A stretch of 64,000 nt of DNA, taken from contig NZ_WTCR01000002.1 of the NCBI RefSeq assembly GCF_009795715.1, positions 372,001-436,000 of the forward strand, written 5' to 3'. The notes under the pieces are model-generated. The model did no database searches. It saw only the letters and a program-made list of their open reading frames with translations, and was not told the origin of the DNA. Positions 16,874-24,284 of the stretch are shown here, piece after piece. Both the position numbers and the translations under genes were made by a program. Every line of letters starts with the position of its first letter. Position 1 is the stretch's first letter. The stretch comes from Labilibaculum euxinicum (GTDB lineage Bacteria; Bacteroidota; Bacteroidia; Bacteroidales; Marinifilaceae).

Positions 16874-18070
16874 CTACTCATTAAGCAGCAGATCCTGTTG
16901 CCAGAGCAAACTGTCAATCGGAATTCTGGTTAACTCTGCATCTTCTTTATTGGTTGCATAGGATACGTAGAGGTAATCACCCCAAATCACACTTTTGGGA
17001 TAACTATATCCAATTCGTTTGTATTTTCCCTTACATCTCATGGGCTGAAGATCTTCGTTACCGCTGCGCAGTAGGTAAGCATGATCAAATGTGAAACCAT
17101 CTTTACTTAAAGTGATTGCAAGAGGAAACCGACTTTTGTTTCCCGAAGGATTATTAACCATAAAGGCTGTGCCGTCGGGTAAATTTCCTGCACTCTGCTT
17201 CGCCCTTGAGTCTGGTGTGTCAACAATTACAGGAGTAGTCCAGCTTAAACCATTGTCCTTGCTAATTGAAGCAAGTTTTTTAAAACTATTGTCCTGATCC
17301 CGGAAAATCATGACAATGGTGCTGTCTTTTCTGTAAAACCAACTGGGTTCAATTTCCCTGCTTATATTTTTATTGTTTGCCGGCATGTTAATCATTTTTC
17401 CGGATGTCCAACCCGATATGCCAAGCGGATCATCAGTATAAAATGGTGTAACTATCAATCCGGGCTGCATATGAAAAGCCGTAATGATCCGGCCGGTTTT
17501 TAATGCATGAACATCCTGTTCAATAATTCCTAAAACAGGTTGTCCATTACTATTTGTAAGAGGTTTTGGCGATTTCCAGTGTATCCCATCGGTTGATGTA
17601 ATGTATTCGGTATAACCTTCTTTAGCTCCTTCGTTTTTATCGGGCCAATTACAAATATAAGCCACAAGGGTATTTCCGTCACTCCACCATCCGCCGTTTG
17701 TTTTTATTCCGAACTTCCATTTTTTGGTTAATGCAGAAGGTTTACTCCAATCTTTTCCATTTTTACTTCTGCTGTAAAAAACCTGAGTATCTTCACCATC
17801 TTCATCAACCGATGAACTTTGCCATTGTGCATAAAGCATTCCTTTAAACGGAAACAGTACTACTCCGTGATTGTATTTATTATCGCCGTTTTGCGGTGCA
17901 AATATTGTTATTGTTTCAAGCCCCTTGGCGAAAGGGAGTCCCAGAGTTTCGGGCTGATCAAACTTAAAGAGAGAATGTACCTTAAAAGGAACATCACATT
18001 CCTGAGCATGCAAGGACAGTACCAGAAAAAATTGAGGTAAAAGTTTAATGATATTTTTAAGTGAAATCAT
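16874..18070 (-). CDS. secreted sialidase-fold (BNR/Asp-box) protein
   Basis: 398 residues with a signal peptide (about 1-22, ending LSLHAQ). Four Asp-box-like turns are visible (SRSKNGKDWSKP, STDGIHWKSP, SISKDNGLSWTTP, SKDGFTFDHA), giving a predicted six-bladed propeller. The propeller is related to sialidases, but the neighbours all act on pectin, so the substrate is more likely a rhamnogalacturonan side-chain sugar than sialic acid. Catalytic residues (Arg triad, Tyr/Glu) were not assigned with confidence. Part of the pectin operon, 50 bp from the pectate lyase gene. Confidence 0.65.
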   Translation of the reverse strand: MISLKNIIKLLPQFFLVLSLHAQECDVPFKVHSLFKFDQPETLGLPFAKGLETITIFAPQNGDNKYNHGVVLFPFKGMLYAQWQSSSVDEDGEDTQVFYSRSKNGKDWSKPSALTKKWKFGIKTNGGWWSDGNTLVAYICNWPDKNEGAKEGYTEYITSTDGIHWKSPKPLTNSNGQPVLGIIEQDVHALKTGRIITAFHMQPGLIVTPFYTDDPLGISGWTSGKMINMPANNKNISREIEPSWFYRKDSTIVMIFRDQDNSFKKLASISKDNGLSWTTPVIVDTPDSRAKQSAGNLPDGTAFMVNNPSGNKSRFPLAITLSKDGFTFDHAYLLRSGNEDLQPMRCKGKYKRIGYSYPKSVIWGDYLYVSYATNKEDAELTRIPIDSLLWQQDLLLNE

Positions 18071-18120
18071 AATTCTCTATAAAAAGTTATTATCTGCAGA
18101 ATCTGGTACTGGCTTGGTAG

Positions 18121-19224
18121 TTATTTTGCATTTACTTTTTTTCTCCAGTCAGGATATTCTTTCAAGAGTTTGGCAGGAGCATTTGTATACCAGCCGTAAC
18201 CATTTCGGCGTTCGTAGCTAATCTCAGCCAGAGAGTTTCTTTTAATTCCATCGCGGCTGCAGAAATAAGGCTTGCCTGTTTCTAAATCGTAAAAACGGGC
18301 CCATAATGGGGAAGCATTTTTATCTTTAACAATAATTCGATTATTCTTCCCGTTTTTATCTGTTTCCTGCGTTAATTTCACTCCTTCTATTTTGTTGGCC
18401 TCGAACCATTTTACAGCTCCATTTACAGCAGCAATAATTTCCTTGGAAGGCTTATCTATCTTCATTAATAAAAGTGCTATATTGACCGATTCGCCACCAC
18501 TAAACGATGCCAATTCGTATGCACGTGCATTAGCCGGAGCGAATGTTTTTTCATCGTGCTGAGCACACCATACTGTTGGTTGACCATTTACAACAATCTG
18601 GGTTTTAAGAATGCATTGAATTCCTTTGTCGAATGCTTTTTGGGCTTTGTCCTTTCTGTTTTTATTTATTTGTAAGGACGAAAATTCTTTACTGTCATCT
18701 AATATTTGAAACAAAAATTTCATGGTATTTACCATCGCATCATCATTATAGGTAATATGGTCTGCATAATCACCTTTGTAAGGATAAAACTGTGGCCATC
18801 CGCCATTTTCGTATTGCGAAATAAAAATATAGTCAAGTCCTTTTTCAAATGCCTGTTTGTATCGGTCGTCACGAAAATGGGAGTATACTTTAGCCAGAAA
18901 CCGTAGTTCTGATATTGTTGCACCGTTATCGAATGTGGCGCCAATTTCAGATTTATCGTGAATATAATGAGCCTTCTCTGATTCTGAAAATTCGTGATGA
19001 TATGGCTTGTTTTTTTCCCATCCTCCAATTTCTTTTTGACTAAGCAGCACGTTTTCTGCCACCAATTTCGCATCCTCGGTTCCATACCATTTGGCAGGCA
19101 TTTTGGTTGATACCTGTTTCCATTTCAGACTCAAATAATCCTGAGTTATTGTTTGCTTGTTTTTTGCTGAAACAGAAGTTATTGTCAGAACCATGATCAT
19201 TGAGATCAAATAAATATTTTTCAT
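18121..19224 (-). CDS. PL10-family pectate lyase
   Basis: 367 residues with a signal peptide (MKNIYLISMIMVLTITSVSA). It shows the family 10 alpha/alpha-toroid markers: QKEIGGWEKNKPYH, GATFDNGATISEL, ENGGWPQFYPYKGDY and HITYNDDAMVNTM, then SPLWARFYDLETGKPYFCSR and the C-terminal ERRNGYGWY. PL10 enzymes cleave polygalacturonate by beta-elimination with calcium. It is the first gene of a seven-gene minus-strand run, and its 194-bp upstream region contains a pair of related repeats (19273-19311, 19371-19407) that are good candidate operators. Confidence 0.92.
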   Translation of the reverse strand: MKNIYLISMIMVLTITSVSAKNKQTITQDYLSLKWKQVSTKMPAKWYGTEDAKLVAENVLLSQKEIGGWEKNKPYHHEFSESEKAHYIHDKSEIGATFDNGATISELRFLAKVYSHFRDDRYKQAFEKGLDYIFISQYENGGWPQFYPYKGDYADHITYNDDAMVNTMKFLFQILDDSKEFSSLQINKNRKDKAQKAFDKGIQCILKTQIVVNGQPTVWCAQHDEKTFAPANARAYELASFSGGESVNIALLLMKIDKPSKEIIAAVNGAVKWFEANKIEGVKLTQETDKNGKNNRIIVKDKNASPLWARFYDLETGKPYFCSRDGIKRNSLAEISYERRNGYGWYTNAPAKLLKEYPDWRKKVNAK

Positions 19225-19272
19225 CTGTTTATAATTTTAAGTTTTTGTCAGATGGAACTTACCATATAATCA

Positions 19273-19311
19273 TCTCCCTGTGTGTAGAAAGCTTTATACA
19301 TGGACGTTTCA
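19273..19311. promoter_or_regulatory. candidate operator, repeat A upstream of pectate lyase
   Basis: Shares CTCC-TGTGTGTA and CTTT-TACA-GG-GTTTCAT with repeat B 98 bp away. Its core TGTA-N10-TACA (19283-19300) is an 18-bp near-perfect palindrome with AAAGCTTT at its centre, 59-76 bp before the pectate lyase start. Confidence 0.55.
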
Positions 19312-19370
19312 TGTGTTTATGATTATAATTTGTTTTTTGTTGCCATATAAAACGCCCAAATTACACTCAT

Positions 19371-19407
19371 TCTCCTGTGTGTAACACTTTTTACAGGGGT
19401 GTTTCAT
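19371..19407. promoter_or_regulatory. candidate operator, repeat B upstream of pectate lyase
   Basis: Second copy of the same element, with core TGTAA-N6-TTACA at 19380-19395. The two core centres are 96 bp apart, close to nine helical turns, which suits cooperative binding on one DNA face. Confidence 0.55.
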
Positions 19408-19418
19408 AGATTTTTGTT

Positions 19419-21278
19419 TTACTTTATTTGACTAGGCGAAAAATAAGTGGTGATTATTTTCTGTTTTTCTTCAATTATATCTCCGTTATTATTGATTCCA
19501 ACGGCGAATAATTTTCGGTTGTACTCTCCTTTAATTTCGAAATATGCGAAATCCTGAAAAGCAATTTTCTTTATTTCATTGATCATGAGGGGGGCAGGAG
19601 TGATCTTTAAATAGCTTTGCAAAGCTGATATAACTGCTTTTGGTAATTCACCAAATGTAATATCTGATTTGGATCGCATGATCTTCCCGTCGGCCAGAAC
19701 TAAGAGCTTTAGTTCTTTTGACGATTCGAGTTTCAAATTAATGTTGTAGATAATATTTGACTGGGTTATCATTTGGTCAATATTATTGACAGGAATCTGA
19801 GGATAATTAGCCGCAAGTGTATTTTTCACAGATTTTGGAAGATCATTGAATTTTATATTATTGGAATTTAAAATGTCATCTTCGTTATGTTCCAGGTGGA
19901 TTTTTGGAATTTGAATGTTCCCAACCGTATTTGTTCCCGAATAATTTTTCTCATTTTCCCGAACATTTGAAAAGCTCATGTTTTGCAGATTCTTTACAAA
20001 TGAACCTTTAAAGGTTGAAAACTTAGAATCACGGACATTTACATTATAAATCAAATTTTTACTATGTCCGTTAAGAAGAAAAGCCCTGCCACAATTCTCG
20101 GCATTAATTTTATCGAGATGAATATTATATAACAATGGACTGGAATTGGATAGGTTCGAACTGTTGTTAATATTGCTAAGTAAAAATGAACCGGTAATAT
20201 GGTTTGCCTGAATATTTTTTAAAAATATCTCGTGGAGCTTTCCCTTTAGTCCGGCATTGGCGAAAATACGCAAAGTAGTTTCGCTTGTGTCAATTTTTAA
20301 ATCAGACAGGAAAATATGATTGGCTCCGGCTTGTGTTTGAGAGCTGATAATTACTGCCGAATAAAGAACATTTTCGAAAATTGAATTTTGGATTACGATA
20401 TTCTTTGAAGCACGATTGTTTGGGATTTTAACCCGCCCCGAAAGAATCTTTACTCCATCGTCAACAAATTGAAATTTTGTACTGTCAACAAGAATATTTT
20501 CACTGCTTTCCAATCCAATTCCAATCTGGTCATATCCATGACTACTGATCAAACAATTTTTAATCGTTACATGTTTGCATAAAATTGGGTGAATAACCCA
20601 AAAAGGTGCATTTTTAATGCTTACTCCCGAAATATTTATTCGGGAACATTCCAAAAAAGTAATCAAATCCGGACGGATAGAGTGGCCATTCCCAAATTTA
20701 CGGTTGATGGGTTTCACATTAGTATTTTCCAGCTCTTTCAATAATTCCCAATCCTTTCTTTCATGGAATTTCATGCTTTTCCAAACAGGATCATTTCCCT
20801 GACCGTCGATAATACCTTTGCCGCTTATCTGTATGTCGCTTGCATCTTTTGCATAAATCATGGATGAATAGTTCATGCATGGAATGCCGTTAAACCAGTT
20901 GTAAGCTAACGGATATATTTCAGGTTTCGCTATAAATTTGAGTTCAGCACCTTCTTCCAAATACAAATTTATTTTACTCTTCAGAACAATAGGTCCGGTA
21001 TAATAAATTCCAGGAGGAATTAGAATTGTACCACCACCAAGTTCATAAACATGGTCAATTGCTTTCTGGATTCTTTGAGAATCATCCTCAGATCCAAAAT
21101 CGATCAGACGTAAAGTATCTGTTGGGATTTTTGCAGACTGTATTTCATTTCTGACAGAATCGGCGTATTCCCAGCCATTGGAACTTTCAGGAACCGATTC
21201 ATTGGATGCATTTTCTTTTTGCCTGTTACAAGCCAGCAATGCCATAATAAGAGCAATACATGAAATAGGAAGTCGCAT
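19419..21278 (-). CDS. GH28-like polygalacturonase with PepSY-like C-terminus
   Basis: 619 residues, lipoprotein signal (MALLACNRQ). Residues about 50-450 form a GH28-type beta helix: LIDFGSEDDSQRIQKAI, GGGTILIPPGIYYTGPI and SGKGIIDGQG lead into the active-site region. By eye the first Asp (SSHGYDQIG) and the Asp pair (FVDDGVKIL) are kept, but the Gly-His-Gly loop reads ENVLYSAV and Arg-Ile-Lys reads LRIFA, so catalysis may be altered or lost. Residues about 475-610 look like two PepSY-like repeats (FNDLPKSVKNTLAANYP, FGELPKAVISALQSY), seldom seen on GH28. It is transcribed toward PL10 and divergent from the membrane regulator gene. Confidence 0.72.
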   Translation of the reverse strand: MRLPISCIALIMALLACNRQKENASNESVPESSNGWEYADSVRNEIQSAKIPTDTLRLIDFGSEDDSQRIQKAIDHVYELGGGTILIPPGIYYTGPIVLKSKINLYLEEGAELKFIAKPEIYPLAYNWFNGIPCMNYSSMIYAKDASDIQISGKGIIDGQGNDPVWKSMKFHERKDWELLKELENTNVKPINRKFGNGHSIRPDLITFLECSRINISGVSIKNAPFWVIHPILCKHVTIKNCLISSHGYDQIGIGLESSENILVDSTKFQFVDDGVKILSGRVKIPNNRASKNIVIQNSIFENVLYSAVIISSQTQAGANHIFLSDLKIDTSETTLRIFANAGLKGKLHEIFLKNIQANHITGSFLLSNINNSSNLSNSSPLLYNIHLDKINAENCGRAFLLNGHSKNLIYNVNVRDSKFSTFKGSFVKNLQNMSFSNVRENEKNYSGTNTVGNIQIPKIHLEHNEDDILNSNNIKFNDLPKSVKNTLAANYPQIPVNNIDQMITQSNIIYNINLKLESSKELKLLVLADGKIMRSKSDITFGELPKAVISALQSYLKITPAPLMINEIKKIAFQDFAYFEIKGEYNRKLFAVGINNNGDIIEEKQKIITTYFSPSQIK

Positions 21279-21423
21279 AACTTTTTTTTGCTAATATAAG
21301 CGAAAGTCTTATAAACAGGCTGTTATTTTCTGTCATTAACTGTTATTGACCTATTCGTTTTTTGTTTTTATGTGTTATTTAAAATGATTTAGTAACTTTC
21401 GCAGGACAACCGTAATATCTACC

Positions 21424-22638
21424 ATGAGTAACAATTTCGATGACAATTTCTGGCTGAATAAAATTGCCGGCAGCAAGTATTTTACATCTGCGAACGATGT
21501 TCGATTGCTTCGTTATTTGGTAAGCGCTACACGCGAAGATAAAATTCTGAAAGAAACGGTTATTGCCATTGACGTTTTCGGACGTGATGCTTCATTCGAT
21601 CCCGGATCGGATTCTATTGTGCGTTCCAACATTTACAATCTGCGTAAAAAGCTCAATTCTTACTATCTGGATGAAGGAAATCATGATGCCGTGCGGTTTG
21701 TAATTCCGAAGGGAAGTTATCGTGTTGTATTTGAGGTGACAGAAACAAAAAAAAATGAGCAAAAACCAGAATTGAAAGAAGTAAAACCAAATTCGATTAG
21801 TCTCAAATTCTTGTTTCCGGTTTCTTTTATTCTGATGTTGATTTTTGCATTCCTTTATTTCTCAGACAATAGAAACTTCAACACTCAAAAAATAGAAAAT
21901 GAAAATCCGGTTTGGGATTACTATTTGCAATCGGAAAACCCGCTGATGATCGTTTTGGGTGATTATTTTATGATGCAAAAAACGCAATTCCCGGATAGCA
22001 GCTTCAATTATGTTCGTAATCCGGAAATAAACAGCCAAAACGACTTTATGGTATATCTGGATAAAAATCCGGAGCAAAAAGCCAGTATGAAAAAATTGGG
22101 GCAAAGTTATTTTGGTGAAGAAATCCCCAACTGTTTTTTTCAGTTGATACAAATTTTCCAAAAAGCACACAAACCATTCAGTATGAAATATGCTTCGGAA
22201 TTATCATTGAGTGATGTTCGGATGAATGACCTGATTTTTGTAGGCGATTTTGGCACTTTGGGAGTACTTAATCCTTTTTTCGCAAAAACCGGGTTTCATT
22301 ATTCCAACTTACCCCCGGCTATTTTTATTTTAAATGAACAACAAGATACTACAGAGTATATTTCTCTAAACAATCCTGATCGATCGGTATTCCAGAATGA
22401 TTATGCAATAGTCTCCAACATTTCGGCTTACGACGGAAAAAAAATCATGTTTTTTGTTTCTTTTCTGCCATTTGGCAAATCGGAAGCATTGTATAAGTTG
22501 AGCGAAACATCATTTCTGACTGAACTGACAGATAGTGTTGCTTTTTTTCCTGATGACTGGAACCTGATAATGAAAATTTCAGGTTTGCAATCTACAGGAT
22601 TCTACTATGAAATTGTAAAGTTTGGAAGTATTGAATGA
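21424..22638 (+). CDS. membrane-anchored winged-helix regulator (CadC/ToxR-like layout)
   Basis: 404 residues. Residues about 20-105 resemble an OmpR-type winged helix (VFGRDASFDPGSDSIVR, NIYNLRKKLNSYYL, VRFVIPKGSYRVVFEV). One transmembrane helix follows at 127-146 (FLFPVSFILMLIFAFLYF), then about 255 extracytoplasmic residues without a family name I can give. From memory, similar winged-helix/TM proteins with a VSLSD...VFVGDF-type C-terminal region occur in Acidobacteria. The layout matches one-component membrane regulators such as CadC and ToxR. It is divergent from the pectin cluster (145-bp spacer), so it probably senses a pectin product or envelope state. Regulatory role is inference. 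Confidence 0.68.
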   Translation: MSNNFDDNFWLNKIAGSKYFTSANDVRLLRYLVSATREDKILKETVIAIDVFGRDASFDPGSDSIVRSNIYNLRKKLNSYYLDEGNHDAVRFVIPKGSYRVVFEVTETKKNEQKPELKEVKPNSISLKFLFPVSFILMLIFAFLYFSDNRNFNTQKIENENPVWDYYLQSENPLMIVLGDYFMMQKTQFPDSSFNYVRNPEINSQNDFMVYLDKNPEQKASMKKLGQSYFGEEIPNCFFQLIQIFQKAHKPFSMKYASELSLSDVRMNDLIFVGDFGTLGVLNPFFAKTGFHYSNLPPAIFILNEQQDTTEYISLNNPDRSVFQNDYAIVSNISAYDGKKIMFFVSFLPFGKSEALYKLSETSFLTELTDSVAFFPDDWNLIMKISGLQSTGFYYEIVKFGSIE

Positions 22639-22695
22639 ACAACATTCAAGGGATGAAAACAGACTGACATCAAAAGTGAAACCAACCGTATAACT

Positions 22696-22739
22696 AAAAA
22701 CAGCAGCATGCCAGCTTTGAGCTAAGTATACTGCTGTTT
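22696..22739. terminator. long-loop hairpin, possible bidirectional terminator
   Basis: AAACAGCAG (22698-22706) and CTGCTGTTT (22731-22739) pair perfectly around a 24-nt loop that itself contains AGCT/AGCT pairing. It lies between convergent genes ending at 22638 (+) and 22856 (-). Confidence 0.5.
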
Positions 22740-22768
22740 AATTGATATGCTAAATCAAATATAAAATA

Positions 22769-22840
22769 AGATTTGACTGGATTACTAAATTGAAGAACTA
22801 ACTTCAAAATCATCCTACCGATGCAATCCAGTCAAAATCT
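22769..22840. repeat. 15/16-bp inverted repeat with nested hairpin
   Basis: AGATTTGACTGGATT (22769-22783) faces AATCCAGTCAAAATCT (22825-22840), differing by one T. Inside, TTGAAG pairs with CTTCAA. It could be an mRNA 3' structure of the efflux operon, whose last stop codon is at 22856, or a small mobile-element relic. Confidence 0.5.
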
Positions 22841-22855
22841 ACCCACTATTAAATC

Positions 22856-24271
22856 TTACTTACGATTCCATCCACCACCTAACGAAAGGTATAATTTAAC
22901 GATGGCATTCAATTGTTGGAATTTTGTGTCGATGGTATTAATCTCCGAAGAAAGGGCATTGCTGCGAGCTGTCAACACTTCAATATAAGTCGTGTTTTGG
23001 TAGCCGTTGTTCAGCAATTCTTCAGAATACTCAACAGCCTTTTTTAAAGCTTCCAATTCCATTTTCTGGATCTCGTATTTCTTTTGTTCAGACTGATAGC
23101 TGTACAATGCATCCGATACTTCTTTTCCGGCATTTAATATCGACTTTTGAAAATTGTAACGTGCTTCGGCTTGCTGTGCTTTGGCAACTTCATACCGGGT
23201 TCTGATGTTTCGTTTGTTAAAAAGTGGTTGGGTCAGATTCCCAATCACATTGCTAAATAAAGAGGACGTACTGAACCAATCATCAAAATTGATACTTTCC
23301 AAACCCGCACTTGCACTAATACTCAAACTAGGGTAGAAGTTGCTGCGGGCAACATTGGTCAGCTCAAAAGCATTCATCAAGCCATATTCAGCAACCATCA
23401 CATCTGGTCGGTTTCTTAAAAGCTGTGCAGGAAAACCAGTTTGCAATTCAGCCGTAATCTTTTGATCGTCGAGTTTTCCACGAACAATAGTTCCTGCATT
23501 TTGTCCCAGCAAAAGAGAAATAGTGTTCTCTAATAGATTTACATTTTCTTCTAGATTTAAAAGAAGAATTTGAGTGCTGTACAACTGTGCTTCGGTTTGC
23601 TTCACAGCAGCTTGGGTCACTTGTCCGGCTTCTTTCAAGCTTTTCATTGTTGCCAAACTCTCAGTTCTGTTTGTTACTGTTTGTTTTGCAACATCAACCT
23701 GAGCATCTAAGGCAATTAACTGGAAATAAGCAGATGCCAAATTGCCAACTAACGAACTTTCTACAGCTCTTCGCGAAGCTTCGCTTTGTAAATAACCTGC
23801 TTGACTTGCTCTTTTGTTGCTTCTGATTTTTCCCCAGATATCGGCTTCCCATGAAATTGTACCTGTTAACTGGTAATTTTCGTATTCGGCACCATTTCCA
23901 CCTGCCGCAATTCCTGTCAGGCTGTTGTCTGATGCTTCGTAATGCCCCCCATTAGCACTCATGCTAAGACTAGGCAGATAACCCATTTTTCCTTGTTTGT
24001 AATAGGCTTCGGCCGCATTTACGCGCTCAATTGCCATCAAGTAATCCAAATTGTTATCCAAAGCTTTATTAATTAAATTTTGCAGGTTCGCATCGGTAAA
24101 CAATTCTTCCCAAGGCATGCTGGCAAGAGTCGCTGAATCAGTAGTTGAAACGTTGCGGTACTGATCTGAATTCTCTAGCTCCGGTTGCTGATATTTTTTG
24201 GCAACAAAACAGGATTGCAGACTGAATGCTGTTACAACCAGACTAAGTATTATATATCTTTTCTTCATCAT
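22856..24271 (-). CDS. RND efflux outer-membrane factor (NodT/OprM family lipoprotein)
   Basis: 471 residues with a lipoprotein signal (TAFSLQSCFVAKKY). Two OEP repeats are visible, each with long heptad-rich helices (for example LAMIRVNAAEAYYKQG-like and KAVEYSEELLNNGYQN segments) and the RPDVMVAEYGLMNA hairpin typical of NodT-family channels. It forms the trimeric outer-membrane exit duct for the RND pump encoded 13 bp upstream. Last gene of the four-gene operon. Confidence 0.92.
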   Translation of the reverse strand: MMKKRYIILSLVVTAFSLQSCFVAKKYQQPELENSDQYRNVSTTDSATLASMPWEELFTDANLQNLINKALDNNLDYLMAIERVNAAEAYYKQGKMGYLPSLSMSANGGHYEASDNSLTGIAAGGNGAEYENYQLTGTISWEADIWGKIRSNKRASQAGYLQSEASRRAVESSLVGNLASAYFQLIALDAQVDVAKQTVTNRTESLATMKSLKEAGQVTQAAVKQTEAQLYSTQILLLNLEENVNLLENTISLLLGQNAGTIVRGKLDDQKITAELQTGFPAQLLRNRPDVMVAEYGLMNAFELTNVARSNFYPSLSISASAGLESINFDDWFSTSSLFSNVIGNLTQPLFNKRNIRTRYEVAKAQQAEARYNFQKSILNAGKEVSDALYSYQSEQKKYEIQKMELEALKKAVEYSEELLNNGYQNTTYIEVLTARSNALSSEINTIDTKFQQLNAIVKLYLSLGGGWNRK

Positions 24272-24284
24272 TTCTTTCTCTATA

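Noticed and set aside
16874-18070. True sialidase (sialic acid release)
   Set aside because: Asp-box turns support the fold, but the neighbours are all pectin enzymes and the Arg triad could not be assigned, so only the fold is claimed.
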